From Palsa-504 sp963756575 (GTDB lineage Bacteria > Actinomycetota > Actinomycetes > Streptosporangiales > Streptosporangiaceae): a stretch of DNA of 64,000 nt. Position numbers and translations under genes: made by a program. The notes beneath the pieces are model-generated. The model was not told where the DNA came from, searched no databases, and worked only from the letters and a program-made list of their open reading frames with translations. The stretch lies in assembly GCA_963756575.1 (NCBI GenBank), contig CAVWOM010000016.1, positions 372,001 to 436,000 of the forward strand, given 5' to 3'. How positions within the stretch are numbered: position 1 is the stretch's first letter; the number at the start of each line of letters is the position of its first letter. This document shows, piece by piece, positions 26,047-35,021 of the stretch.

Positions 26047-27038
26047 ATGAGGCGGGTGACCATCCGTGACGTGGCCTCGGAGGCCGGCGTGTCCATCGGC
26101 ACGGCCTCCAAGGCGCTCAACGGGCAGGGCAAGTTGCGCGCCGAGACCAGGGAGCGCGTGGCCGAGGTGGCGCAGCGGCTCGGCTTCGCGCCCAACACGC
26201 TGGCCCAGGCCCTGCTCGCGGGCCGCTCGTTCACGGTGGGCCTGATCACCACGGACAGCTTCGGCCGGTTCAGCATCCCGGTCATGCTCGGGGCCGAGGA
26301 CGCGCTCGGCACCGGCCAGGTCTCGGTGTTCATGTGCGACACCCGGGACGACCCCGGGCGCGAGCGGCGCTACGTCGAGATGCTGGCCGCCCGCCGGGTG
26401 GACGGCCTGATCGTCACCGGGCGCCGGATCGAGCCGCGCCCGCCGGTGTCGGCCGGCCCCGGCATCCCGGTCGTGTACGCGATGACCCAGCCGATGGGCG
26501 AGGACGGTCCCGCGGTGCTGCCCGACGACGAGGGCGGCGGGCGCGCCGCCGCCGAGCACCTGCTCCAGGGCGGCCGACGGCGGATCGGGCACATCACCGG
26601 GCCGGAACGGTTCCTGGGCGCGCAGATGCGCGCGTCGGGGTTCGGCGCCGCGCTGGCGGGGCCGGCCTGCGGCCGCACGGCGGCGTGCGGTTCGGTGAGT
26701 GGAGCGAGCACTGGGGCCGGGCGGCGGCCGCCCGGCTGATCGCCGAGGAGCCGGGCACCGACGCGATCTTCTGCGGCAGCGATCAGATCGCCCGCGGCGT
26801 GGCCGACACGCTCCGCGCGGCCGGCCGGGCCATCCCGGGTGACGTCGCGCTGGTCGGCTTCGACAACTGGGAGCCGATGGCGCTCGGCGCCCAGCCGCCG
26901 CTGACCAGCGTGGACATGTGCCTGGAAGAGGTCGGCCGGGTGGCCGCCGGGCTGCTGCTGGCCGCCATCGCGGGCGAGCCCGCCCGCGGCACCCGCCGGG
27001 TCCCCAGCCGCCTGGTGCTGCGCCAGTCAAGTCGCTGA
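26047..27038 (+). pseudogene. LacI-family transcriptional regulator, single-base frameshift
   Basis: N-terminal HTH RRVTIRDVASEAGVSIGTAS and hinge are followed by a periplasmic-binding-like effector domain. In the first frame it ends at 26739 in nonsense. The second frame resumes the family sequence exactly: RFGEWSEHWGRAAAARLIAE, DAIFCGSDQIARGVAD, GDVALVGFDNWEPMA, ending at 27038. Adding one G to the G run at 26658-26661 joins them (about 331 residues, normal length). It probably represses the divergent GH127 gene in response to an arabinoside. Error versus true loss is unresolved. Confidence 0.82.
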
Positions 27039-27046
27039 CCGCGGGA

Positions 27047-27868
27047 TCAGGGGGTGGCGGCCTGGTCGCCTTCGGGCGCCTGCTCGGCTTCGGGAGCCTG
27101 CTCGCCGTCGGGAGCCTGGGCCGCGCGGGACTGGGCGTACTCGCGCATCATGTGACGCTGGGACCGTACCTGGAAGAACACGATGACCACGACCAGGCCG
27201 ATCGAGACCCACAGCCCGTAGTGCGAGATGGCCTGCGCCACCACCACGGCGTGGTGGCCGAGGGCGTAGCCGAGGCCGGCCAGCAGGCCCGCCCACAGCA
27301 GCGTGCTGATGATGTCCAGGATGACGAACGTGAGCAGCCGCATGCCGGCCCAGCCGGCGATGACGTAAATGATCGCACTGGGGATCGGCAGGAAATTGGC
27401 GATCACCACGGCGGGCCAGGTGAACTTGCGGCCCCATCGCTCCACCCGCGCCATGTACTTGACGCCGCGGTTGCGCTTGCCGCCGAACAGCGCGATGATG
27501 CGCTCGCCCCAGAGCCGGCCCGCCCACCAGTACAGCGGGTCGAACTTCATCAGCCCGGGGACGGCCGCGAGCAGCACGAGGATCAGCGACCCGTGCCCGA
27601 CCCGGGCGAAGGCGGCGGCGGAGATGATGGACTCGGTACCCCCGCCGATCAGCTCGGACCACAGCGGGTGGGTGCCGACCAGATGGGTGCGCAGGGGCAG
27701 CGTCACCCAGTAGAAGATGCCGCTGAGCATGATGCCGGCCCAGCACAAGATGTCGACGCGCCGGGGCTTGCCGGACCACGGGACCCGCGGGTCATCCCAG
27801 GCTGGACGCTGCCCTGCCTCGTCCGCGGCTAGCTTGGCCGCTTCCAGCCCTGACGCTTCGTCCACCAA
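27047..27868 (-). CDS. DedA/VTT-family membrane protein
   Basis: 273 residues. Residues about 55-225 contain the VTT (SNARE-associated) domain: RLWGERIIALFGGKRNRGVK, FTWPAVVIANFLPIPSAIIY, and the re-entrant GWAGMRLLTFVILDIISTLL. DedA proteins are undecaprenyl-phosphate or phospholipid flippases. The C-terminus is an acidic repeat of (G/E)EQAPE units. It converges on the LacI pseudogene and diverges from the nucleoside phosphorylase, 56 bp away. Confidence 0.85.
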   Translation of the reverse strand: MVDEASGLEAAKLAADEAGQRPAWDDPRVPWSGKPRRVDILCWAGIMLSGIFYWVTLPLRTHLVGTHPLWSELIGGGTESIISAAAFARVGHGSLILVLLAAVPGLMKFDPLYWWAGRLWGERIIALFGGKRNRGVKYMARVERWGRKFTWPAVVIANFLPIPSAIIYVIAGWAGMRLLTFVILDIISTLLWAGLLAGLGYALGHHAVVVAQAISHYGLWVSIGLVVVIVFFQVRSQRHMMREYAQSRAAQAPDGEQAPEAEQAPEGDQAATP

Positions 27869-27924
27869 AACACGCTACAACCAATCACGGGCTTTTCCGC
27901 CCGGAGCTGCGCCATGATGTCCCC

Positions 27925-28752
27925 GTGACCGAAGATCCACGCCCCGCCGCCGATCCCTACGCCGCCGCGAGAGCCAGCGCCGAGCGCCTGACGGCCCTGG
28001 CCGGGCCGCATGACGTCGCCGTCGTGCTCGGCTCGGGCTGGGCGCCGGCCGCCGACGCGATCGGCGTGGCGGAGAGCGAGATACCCCTGACCGAGCTCGG
28101 CGGATTTCCCGGCTCGACCGTGGCGGGCCACACGCCAGTGGCTCGTTCGGTCGCCATGGGCACGGTCCGGGTGCTGGTGTTCCTGGGCCGGGTGCATCTG
28201 TACGAAGGGCTGTCCCCGGCCGTGGTGGTGCACGGGGTGCGGACGGCGGTGGCGGCGGGCTGCCGGGCGGTGGTGCTGACCAACGCGGCGGGCGGTATCA
28301 GGGCCGGGCTGAGCGTCGGCGAGCCGGTGCTGATCAGCGATCACCTCAACCTGACCGGCCGGTCGCCGCTGTCCGGGCCGCCCCCGTCGACGGGGCAGCG
28401 CTTCGTGGACCTGACCGGCCTGTACTCGCCCCGGCTGCGGGCGCTGGCCCGGGCGGCCGACCCGAGCCTGGCCGAGGGGGTCTACGCGATGATGCCGGGA
28501 CCGCACTACGAGACCCCGGCCGAGATCACCATGCTGGGGCGGCTCGGCGCCGACCTGGTCGGGATGTCGACCGTGCTGGAGGCGATCGCGGCGCGTCAGC
28601 TGGGCGCCGAGGTCCTCGGCATCTCCCTGGTCACCAACCTGGCGGCGGGCCTGGCCGGGCAGGGCCTCAGTCACGCCGAGGTGGTGGAGGCGGGCCGGTC
28701 CTCGGCGAGCCGGATGGGCCGCCTCCTGGCCAGCATCCTGCCCCGGGTCTAA
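27925..28752 (+). CDS. punA: Purine nucleoside phosphorylase, trimeric type
   Basis: 275 residues, GTG start. Family landmarks: VVLGSGWAPAADAIGVAE, phosphate-site His in GGFPGSTVAGHTPVARS, LTNAAGGI, substrate Glu in MMPGPHYETPAEI, VGMSTVLEAI, and base-recognition Asn in LVTNLAAGL. It cleaves (deoxy)inosine and (deoxy)guanosine to base and (deoxy)ribose 1-phosphate. The deoC operon 9 kb away could use deoxyribose phosphates after mutase action (inference). The stop overlaps the convergent CDF gene by 4 bp. Confidence 0.9.
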   Translation: MTEDPRPAADPYAAARASAERLTALAGPHDVAVVLGSGWAPAADAIGVAESEIPLTELGGFPGSTVAGHTPVARSVAMGTVRVLVFLGRVHLYEGLSPAVVVHGVRTAVAAGCRAVVLTNAAGGIRAGLSVGEPVLISDHLNLTGRSPLSGPPPSTGQRFVDLTGLYSPRLRALARAADPSLAEGVYAMMPGPHYETPAEITMLGRLGADLVGMSTVLEAIAARQLGAEVLGISLVTNLAAGLAGQGLSHAEVVEAGRSSASRMGRLLASILPRV

Positions 28753-29837
28753 GCCCGCGGGTGGTGGGCCAGCACCGCGTGGTGGTCGGTGCCGTCCAGC
28801 GGGTCGGCGTGCACGATGGCCGCGGTGAGCCGCGGGATGGCGTGGATGAGCGCGTGCTCGGCGCCGACCGCGATGTCGTGGGCCTGGACGACGGTGCACG
28901 CCGGGTCCACCGAGATCTCGCACTCGGCCCGCAGGGTGCGGCCGACCCAGCGCATCCTGACCCGCCCGGCGGCCAGCACGCCGGGGGTGGCGAGCAGGGT
29001 GACCTCGGCCTGTTCGGTCAGGGCCGGGTCGACGCTGTCCATCAGCCGCCGGCCGACCTCGCGGGCGGCCTGCCAGCCGACCATCGCGATGGCCGCCGTG
29101 ATGAGCAGGCCCACCACGGGGTCGGCCCAGTGCCAGCCGATCGCGACCCCGCCCGCGCCGACCAGCACGGCCAGGCTCGTGAACCCGTCGGTGCGGGCGT
29201 GCAGGCCGTCGGCGACCAGCGCGGCCGACCCGATCCGGCGGCCGGTCCTGATCCGGTAGCGGGCGACGATCTCGTTGCCGGCGAAGCCGATCGCGGCCGC
29301 GATCGCGACCACGGCCAGGTGGGTGACCGGGTGCGGGTGCAGCAGGCGGTCGGCGGCGGCGTAAGCGGCGGCAGCCGAGGAGAGCACGATCACGGCCACG
29401 ATGACGATGCCGGCTAGGTCCTCGGCCCGGCCGTAGCCGTAGGTGTAGCGCCGGGTGGGGCGCCGCCGGCTGAGCAGGAACGCGACGCCGAGCGGGACCG
29501 CGGTCAGCGCGTCGGCCCCGTTGTGCAGCGCGTCGCCGAGCAGCGCGACCGAACCGGACAGCGCCACCACCACCGCCTGGGCCAGCGCGGTCGCGGCCAG
29601 CCCGGCGAGCGAGATCCACAGGGTGCGGAGCCCTTCGGCGGAGGACTCGAGCACCGAATCGACCGCGCTGTCGTGGTCGTGGGAGTGCGGCCCGACCGCG
29701 TGCCGGATGCGTGCCCAGAGCCCCTGATGACCGTGGTCGTGGTCGCGACCGTGCTCGTGATCATGGCCGTGGTCATGGTGGTGACCTTGGCTGTGGTCGT
29801 GACCGTGGCTGGTGGCCACCTGGTGCTCGGTGCTCAT
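28749..29837 (-). CDS. Cation diffusion facilitator, zinc/cobalt efflux
   Basis: 362 residues with six membrane spans. The N-terminal about 60 residues are extremely His-rich (HGHDHEHGRDHDHGH type), as in Zn-binding CDF proteins. Transport-site H-x3-D pairs are in LLGDALHNGADALTAVP and LVADGLHARTDGFTSLA, the HD-HD pattern of Zn2+ selectivity. The cytoplasmic C-terminal domain ends with a further His-rich tail (HADPLDGTDHHAVLAHH). It exports divalent metal in exchange for protons. Confidence 0.9.
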   Translation of the reverse strand: MSTEHQVATSHGHDHSQGHHHDHGHDHEHGRDHDHGHQGLWARIRHAVGPHSHDHDSAVDSVLESSAEGLRTLWISLAGLAATALAQAVVVALSGSVALLGDALHNGADALTAVPLGVAFLLSRRRPTRRYTYGYGRAEDLAGIVIVAVIVLSSAAAAYAAADRLLHPHPVTHLAVVAIAAAIGFAGNEIVARYRIRTGRRIGSAALVADGLHARTDGFTSLAVLVGAGGVAIGWHWADPVVGLLITAAIAMVGWQAAREVGRRLMDSVDPALTEQAEVTLLATPGVLAAGRVRMRWVGRTLRAECEISVDPACTVVQAHDIAVGAEHALIHAIPRLTAAIVHADPLDGTDHHAVLAHHPRA

Positions 29838-29941
29838 GTTCCCAGCATGACCCGGAAAACCCGTTGCAGCATCTCGACACCAGCCAGCCGTGCGCGGCTG
29901 CGAACCGCTCGCAGGTGCGGCCGACGGCGGATAATCGGACC

Positions 29942-30991
29942 ATGGATCACGCGGAAAGGCTCGAAGTACCCAAGACGGCCGAACGGATGGCGGTGGCAGC
30001 CTCGGCGTTCCTCAGCGCGCTGACGGCCGGGCAGCGAGAACGCGCCTGTTACGCGTTCGGCGACGAGCGTCGCAGCTGGTCGTTCCTGCCTGCCAGGGAG
30101 CGAGACGGGCTGCCGATCGGAGCGCTCGACGAGGGCCAGCGCCGGCTGGGGCACGAGCTGATCGTGACCGGGACGAGCCTGCCGGCGTACACCAAGGTGG
30201 TGTCGGTCATCGCCATGGAGCATGTGCTCAGGGCGCTGTCGCCGGAATCGCTGACCGACCTGTTCAATCCCGAACGGTACTGCTTCAAGCTGTTCGGCAC
30301 CCCGGGCGAGCAGGTGTGGGGCTGGCAGTTCGCCGGGCATCACGTGTCGCTCAACTTCACCGTGGCCGGCGGCCGGCACATCTCCCCCACCCCATGCATG
30401 CTGGGCGCCGAGCCCGCGTCCTTCGGGCTGCTGGCGCCGCTGGCCGACGACGAGGAGCTCGGTTTCCGGCTGGTGAACTCGCTGGACGCGGCGCAGCGGC
30501 GGGCCGCGATCATCCACCACCGCCCGCCGCCCGACCTGGCCGCCCGGATGGTGCCCCGGATCGGCGAGACCGAACGGCCCGACCCGGTGTTCGCCCCCGA
30601 GCCGGACTACGTGCTCAGCGACGACGAGCGTGACATCCTCAGCTACGTCCGGTCCAGCCCCAAGGGCGTCCCGGCGTCGGCGCTGAGCCGGCCGCAGTTC
30701 GACTCGCTCACCGAGCTGGTCGGGGCGTTCGCCCGGCGGCTGCCCGACGAGGTGGCCGGGGCGCAGCTGTACGAGCTGGAACGCATGGGCATGGACAACC
30801 TGACGTTCGCCTGGGCGGGCGGGACGGCGGCCGGGAACCGGCACTACTACCGCATCCAGGGGCCGACGCTGCTCATCGAGCACGACAACACCCAGGGAAA
30901 CGGCAACCACATCCATTCGGCGTGGCGGAACCCGGCGGATGATTTCGGCGACGACGTGCTGGCGGCGCACTACCGCGAGCACCACGCGTAG
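29942..30991 (+). CDS. DUF3500 domain protein
   Basis: 349 residues from ATG 29942, where a family-like N-terminus begins; the frame stays open upstream as antisense noise. Family features: RERACYAFGDERRSWSFLP, DLFNPERYCFKLFG, and HIHSAWRNPADDFGDDVL at the C-terminus. The family is widespread and uncharacterised. Conserved Asp/His/Arg residues suggest a hydrolase-like site, but function should be treated as unknown. Confidence 0.85.
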   Translation: MDHAERLEVPKTAERMAVAASAFLSALTAGQRERACYAFGDERRSWSFLPARERDGLPIGALDEGQRRLGHELIVTGTSLPAYTKVVSVIAMEHVLRALSPESLTDLFNPERYCFKLFGTPGEQVWGWQFAGHHVSLNFTVAGGRHISPTPCMLGAEPASFGLLAPLADDEELGFRLVNSLDAAQRRAAIIHHRPPPDLAARMVPRIGETERPDPVFAPEPDYVLSDDERDILSYVRSSPKGVPASALSRPQFDSLTELVGAFARRLPDEVAGAQLYELERMGMDNLTFAWAGGTAAGNRHYYRIQGPTLLIEHDNTQGNGNHIHSAWRNPADDFGDDVLAAHYREHHA

Positions 30992-31290
30992 CCGCGCGGC
31001 GGCCCGGCCCGGAAGCCGGCCCGGAGGTAGAGGTCGATGTCGTTGCTGACCTTCAGCCGCCGGCAGCCGTGTGCGGCCAGCCCATCCCGGCCCGCGGCCA
31101 GGACGTGGCGGGCGATACCGCGGCCCTGGTGGGCTTGCTCGATTCTCATCGGCTCGCTCGAAGGCGGGATCGGCTGGCAGGATCAGGACGTCGCACTGGA
31201 GGCTATGACCGGAGTCGGTACGGATGACGGCCGCTAGCGGCTCGCCGTCCTCGTCTAGCCAGATATGACAGCCCGGTGACCACTACGCCG
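30970..31290 (-). pseudogene. GNAT acetyltransferase relic
   Basis: On the minus strand a C-terminal GNAT acetyl-CoA fold is readable: MRIEQAHQGRGIARHVLAAG, then RRLKVSNDIDLYLRAGF, ending at TAG 30970-30972. The upstream part (CHIWLDEDGEPLAAVIRTD) lies in another frame and is preceded by an in-frame stop. The Q/R-x-x-G-x-G/A acetyl-CoA loop survives, but no complete gene can be assembled. It overlaps the end of the DUF3500 gene by about 20 bp. At least one frameshift and a lost 5' end mark it as a relic. Confidence 0.6.
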
Positions 31291-31397
31291 GATCGGATCG
31301 TCACAGGCGCATGGTCCTGCGCGTCCGCGACAGGATCAACTGGTTATCCCGGCATCCTGCGGGTCCTGTGATTGCGCTTCGCCCAACCCCGGGCGGG

Positions 31398-33151
31398 TTA
31401 CCCGGCGCGGGCTGGGGGGCTGTGGCTGTGGAGGATCTTGGTCTTGTCCTTGTTCCACGCGGTGGTGGTGCCGTCGGGGTTCACGGTCAGGGTCCAGCCC
31501 CAGCGGTGGATGACGATCTGGTGGTGGAACCGGCACAGCAGGACGCAGTCCTTCAGGCTAGTTTCGCCGCCGCTGGCTTTGTGGCGGGTGTGGTGGACTT
31601 CGCAGGCGCTCGCGGGCTGGTCGCAGCGGCCGGCCCACTGGCAGTGCCGGTCGCGGAGCCTGACGGCGTTGCGGATCGAGGCGGGGACGGTGTCGCTGTA
31701 GCCGATGTCCAGCGGCAGGCTGGGCCCGTCGAGCCGGTCATCGAGGAGCCGGCGGCGCAAGAACGACGCCAGGCCGCCCGGACCCGAGAGCAGCGCGGCG
31801 GCCTTACCCACGATCGCCTGCTCCAGGGCTTCCCGGGACAAGGCCGGGCCCGGGCGGCCGGCTCCGCGCCGGAACCCGGCCGGGACAGCCGGGCCCGGGC
31901 CGCCGTCCCCGCCGCCCGCCGACCCGCCGCTGCCGTGGCCGGCGCCGGGCCATGGCCGTGGCCGTGGCCGTGGCCGTGGCCGTGGCGGAGCTTGTCGAGC
32001 TCGACGCACAGCCGGACCAGGTCATCGAACGCGCCGGGGTCCACGTCCCCGGTCACCACCGGCGCCAGGATCGCATCACACGTGATCGCCTGCGCGGCGT
32101 CCCCGTCCAGCCACGCGCCGCCGCTGTCCCCGCCGCCGCCCGCTGAGCCGGCCCGGTGCGCGGTGAACCGGGCCCGCAGCCGGGCCGTCCACTGCTCCAG
32201 CAGGGCGGAGCTGCCGTCCAGCGCCATCAGGTCGGCCAGCGAGATATTGACCCACGCCTTGACCGGCTGCCCGGCCCGCTCGGGGAGCAGGCCCGAGGCG
32301 ATCAGCCGGGTCATCGCCTCCTGCAGCGCGTCGTGGTAGCGCTGCCCGGCATCCCGCGAGTCTTCCGGCCCGGCCGGGACGGCCAGCGCGTCCAGAACGG
32401 TGTGCACGATCTCGCCGCATTCGGGGGTCAGGTCCCCGTGCAGGACCGCGGCACCTTGGAAGGTGATGAGCAGCTTCAGCGCCCGGTCCTCGAACACCCC
32501 ATCCGGTGACCCGTCGCCGAGATCGCCAGGCTGGCCGTCCGGATTCCCGTCCGGGCGGCCGTCCCCGCCGGGCTCGCCATCCAGGTGATCCTGCGGCTTC
32601 CCGCCTTGGTCATCCGGGCCGCCGGCCGGGCCCGGCCGGTCCGGCTGCCAGCAGCGGGCCAGCATCTCCGCAGCCAGCACGGCCAGGTCCCGCAGGCCAA
32701 GGCCGCGGACCGCCGCGCCCATCAAGATCGCGTCCGCCGCATCCCGCGACTCCGCCGGGAGCTTGCCGGTCCAGACGCAGACCGTCCGGGCGAACGACTC
32801 CGAGACATCCCCGGCCGCCAGCACCTCGAACACCCGCGGATGCGCCGCCGCCCGCTTGGCCCACGCCGTGTACGACACCGCCGCGCCCCGGGTGATCCCG
32901 GTCTTGTGGATCAGCCACGCCCGCGGGCTGTAATCAGCATCCGCCGCATACCCCTGGCCGACCGTGAACGCGCCCAGCACCGACGACCGGGCGGCCGCGG
33001 TGACCGAGGTGACCCGCTCCAGGCCCCGCAGGCAGCCCGCCTGCTCAGCAGAGGTCAGTTCGGTCGCATCGGCGGCCGCGAGGTAACCCAGCGCCGCGCG
33101 GGCCACATCCAGCGCCTCACTCGCGCTGGCGAAAACTGGGGCAGCACCCAT
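31398..33151 (-). pseudogene. DUF222-HNH endonuclease (13E12 family), frameshifted
   Basis: The 5' part (from ATG 33151, preceded by GGAGGTGACC) encodes the DUF222 region and runs into a (His-Gly) repeat. After that repeat its frame becomes nonsense. The adjacent frame supplies the expected C-terminus: ALSREALEQAIVGKAAALL, RNAVRLRDRHCQWAGRCDQP and the HNH core CEVHHTRHKASGG with LLCRFHHQIVIH. Adding one base to GGG at 31947-31949 joins both into about 585 residues. These multicopy actinobacterial proteins have a predicted HNH nuclease, and mycobacterial members belong to the SOS regulon. Error or decay is unresolved. Confidence 0.82.
31954..31983. repeat. Five-copy hexamer GGCCGT coding a His-Gly run
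   Basis: Five perfect GGCCGT units, read on the minus strand as alternating His and Gly codons at the boundary between the DUF222 and HNH halves. Unit-number changes keep the frame. The frameshift of this gene lies 5 bp beyond the array, not within it. Confidence 0.85.
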
Positions 33152-33226
33152 GACAGGTCACCTCCCTCCGGCGGTCGTCGCTGGTCTTGGCGAGCTCTAG
33201 CCGCTCCGGGATTCATTAGGTACTAA

Positions 33227-33243
33227 ATTCGACTCTATCGAAT
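33227..33243. promoter_or_regulatory. Palindrome upstream of the DUF222-HNH gene
   Basis: ATTCGA (33227-33232), 5 nt, TCGAAT (33238-33243): perfect 6-bp arms in an AT-rich patch 76 bp upstream of the ATG. It shares the TTCGA/TCGAA core of actinobacterial SOS boxes, but the arms are in the reverse order of TCGAAC-N4-GTTCGA, so it is not a canonical LexA site. Confidence 0.35.
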
Positions 33244-33381
33244 GGCCACGACATTTTCATGGAATAAGCCGCCGTGTCGCGAGATAGTTAGTCCTGGGCA
33301 CAAAGGGATTCCTGGTGCCGCGGGGGCGAAGATTCGGGACGATTGGGTGCCTACGGCTCGTCAGGCGGCCGACCTGGCGGG

Positions 33382-33639
33382 TCAGGCGGCCCGGCGGCCA
33401 GGGCGGCGGCCGAGGAGGCGGGTGACGGGTCCGGACATGACGACGCACGGGGCCACTACGCACGCGACGTAGAGCAGCTTCAGCGGCTCTCCGGGACGCG
33501 GCCGGATGCCGGTGACCGGGTCAGGATCCGAGTTAAACGCCAGCGACGGCTTCACGTGCCGCCAGCGCGTTACCTCGAGGTACATCAGGTACCAGGATCC
33601 GGCCCACACCACTCCGCTGAGCCACCTCACTATGCGCAT
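33382..33639 (-). CDS. Small membrane protein of unknown function
   Basis: 85 residues from ATG 33639, with GGGAG at about 10 nt. Two hydrophobic segments: WLSGVVWAGSWYLMYLEV near the N-terminus and LLYVACVVAPCVVMSGPV near the C-terminus, separated by a polar Pro-rich loop. No family recognised. The frame is open upstream to 33750, but that part would cross a large inverted repeat and has atypical composition. Confidence 0.5.
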   Translation of the reverse strand: MRIVRWLSGVVWAGSWYLMYLEVTRWRHVKPSLAFNSDPDPVTGIRPRPGEPLKLLYVACVVAPCVVMSGPVTRLLGRRPGRRAA

Positions 33640-33658
33640 GCCCCTCATGCTCCCAGTG

Positions 33659-33712
33659 TCGGCAGCACGCCGCCAGGTCCGGGCGCACCTGGACCTGGCG
33701 GCGTGCTGCCGA
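33659..33712. terminator. Long perfect inverted repeat, probable terminator
   Basis: Perfect 22-bp arms at 33659-33680 and 33691-33712 (left arm starts TCGGCAGCACGCCGCC), with a 10-nt loop. It begins 6 bp past the stop of the minus-strand membrane protein gene at 33719 and lies just before the start of the next one. It is the longest perfect hairpin I saw in the window. Confidence 0.75.
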
Positions 33713-33718
33713 GCAGGC

Positions 33719-34417
33719 TTATACGGAGGTCGTGGCGTGGACCGCACCAATGGCGGGGGCGTCTGCGGCGGCGGCCTGGGCGGCGGCGAGGCGCTCGCCC
33801 GCCCGCTTGGCCCGGCGGCCGGAGGCGACCATCCAGGCCACCAGGGCGCCGGCGACGGCGTAGGGCATCACCTTGGAGACGGCCAGCGCGGTCGACGTCG
33901 AGGTCGTCTCCACGATGACGACCCTGGCCGCCGCTTCCGCCAGGTAGACCACGCCCCAGACCAGGGTGTAGAGCCGGAAGAGACGACGGAACTGCGGGTA
34001 CCGCCACAGGGACGCGAAGTCCCGTCCCTTCGGCGTGTCCGGGCCCATGAACTCATGGGCGAACCGGTAGATCAGCGGCCGCTGGGCCCAGAGCGAGGCG
34101 AGGCAGACCACCCCGAACACGGCGGTGGGCACCGAGCCCTCGAGCAGGACCAGCCGGGGGTTGCCGCTCAGCAGCCCGAGGACGGTGCCGACGGCGATGC
34201 CGGCCAGCACCACGATCCCGACGGTGTCCACCCGCCGGTGGCGGACCGCTCCGGCGATCACGCCCACGGCCGGGAGGGCGCCGCTCAGGACGAGCGCGGA
34301 GACCGCGCTCTGCCCGGCCGAGCGGAGCAGCGAGTAGGCCGCGTAGGGCCCGGCGATGTCGAACACCGCGATCATCGCCAGGGACCGGAAGCGGTTGCGT
34401 CGGGTTTCGTTCGTCAT
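33719..34417 (-). CDS. VC0807-like integral membrane protein
   Basis: 232 residues with five or six membrane spans. FDIAGPYAAYSLLRSAGQS in the first span, VLLGLLSGNPRLVLLEGS-like central motif, and GRDFASLWRYPQFRRLFRLY before the fourth span resemble the VC0807/DUF3159-like family of actinobacterial membrane proteins. Function unknown. An inverted repeat at 34467-34489 lies 50 bp upstream of the start. Confidence 0.68.
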   Translation of the reverse strand: MTNETRRNRFRSLAMIAVFDIAGPYAAYSLLRSAGQSAVSALVLSGALPAVGVIAGAVRHRRVDTVGIVVLAGIAVGTVLGLLSGNPRLVLLEGSVPTAVFGVVCLASLWAQRPLIYRFAHEFMGPDTPKGRDFASLWRYPQFRRLFRLYTLVWGVVYLAEAAARVVIVETTSTSTALAVSKVMPYAVAGALVAWMVASGRRAKRAGERLAAAQAAAADAPAIGAVHATTSV

Positions 34418-34466
34418 GTCTTCACGCTAAGGAGAGGGCCGCCCCTGCTCCCAGTGCGCCAGATCC

Positions 34467-34489
34467 TGACATCGGCGTGACGGATGTCA
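34467..34489. promoter_or_regulatory. TGACATC-N9-GATGTCA palindrome
   Basis: Perfect 7-bp arms at 34467-34473 and 34483-34489, 50 bp upstream of the VC0807-like gene on the minus strand. A direct repeat GTGACGGAT overlaps it and recurs 28 bp further on. Position and symmetry suggest an operator. No cognate regulator is adjacent. Confidence 0.4.
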
Positions 34490-34523
34490 TCAGCCGGAAC
34501 ATGACGTGACGGATTCAGGCCGG

Positions 34524-34901
34524 TCAGATGGGCTCGGTGAGGTTGACCGTGTTGCCGTCCGGGTCCTGGATGTGGGCTACGCGCTGGCCCCAGGGCATGT
34601 CGTTCGGCGGGCCGAGGACCCGGCCGCCCAGGACCTCGACGTGGTCCAGCAGCGCCTCGACGCCGCCGACGCCCAGGTCGCCGACGTTCACGTTGAGCAG
34701 GATCCGCTGGGGGGCGGCGATGTCGGCCTCGCCGTCGGTGACGATGCCGAGCTCGGCGTTGCCGATCCGCAGGCCCACGTAGAACGCCGGGCCTTCTTCC
34801 GGGACGCGCGAGATCTCCACCGCGCCGAGCAGCGCCTTGTAGAAGGCCAGCAGCAGGGGCAGGGCCGGGGTCACGATGACCGGCTGAACGGTGGCGGGCA
34901 T
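34524..34901 (-). CDS. VOC-superfamily (glyoxalase/bleomycin resistance-like) protein
   Basis: 125 residues, one VOC domain with two beta-alpha-beta modules: PLLLAFYKALLGAVEISRVP and the C-terminal VAHIQDPDGNTVNLTEP with the usual metal-site Glu. ATG 34901 is chosen for its AGGAGG ribosome-binding site at 5-6 nt, over an in-frame ATG 27 bp upstream. Substrate unknown; such proteins act as lyases, dioxygenases or drug-binding proteins. Confidence 0.82.
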   Translation of the reverse strand: MPATVQPVIVTPALPLLLAFYKALLGAVEISRVPEEGPAFYVGLRIGNAELGIVTDGEADIAAPQRILLNVNVGDLGVGGVEALLDHVEVLGGRVLGPPNDMPWGQRVAHIQDPDGNTVNLTEPI

Positions 34902-35021
34902 GCTTCCTCCTGGTTTCTGGCCGGACACTTACCCCCGCGGTTGCCCGTCATGTACGAAGGACGGGTTCTGGGGCGTTTGGGGCGTGAGCGCCTGCTCGTG
35001 GCGGAGAGAGCATTTGAACCG

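Noticed and set aside
33227..33243. LexA (SOS) box upstream of the DUF222-HNH gene
   Set aside because: The arms read TTCGA then TCGAA, the reverse of the actinobacterial TCGAAC-N4-GTTCGA box. Kept only as an unassigned palindrome.
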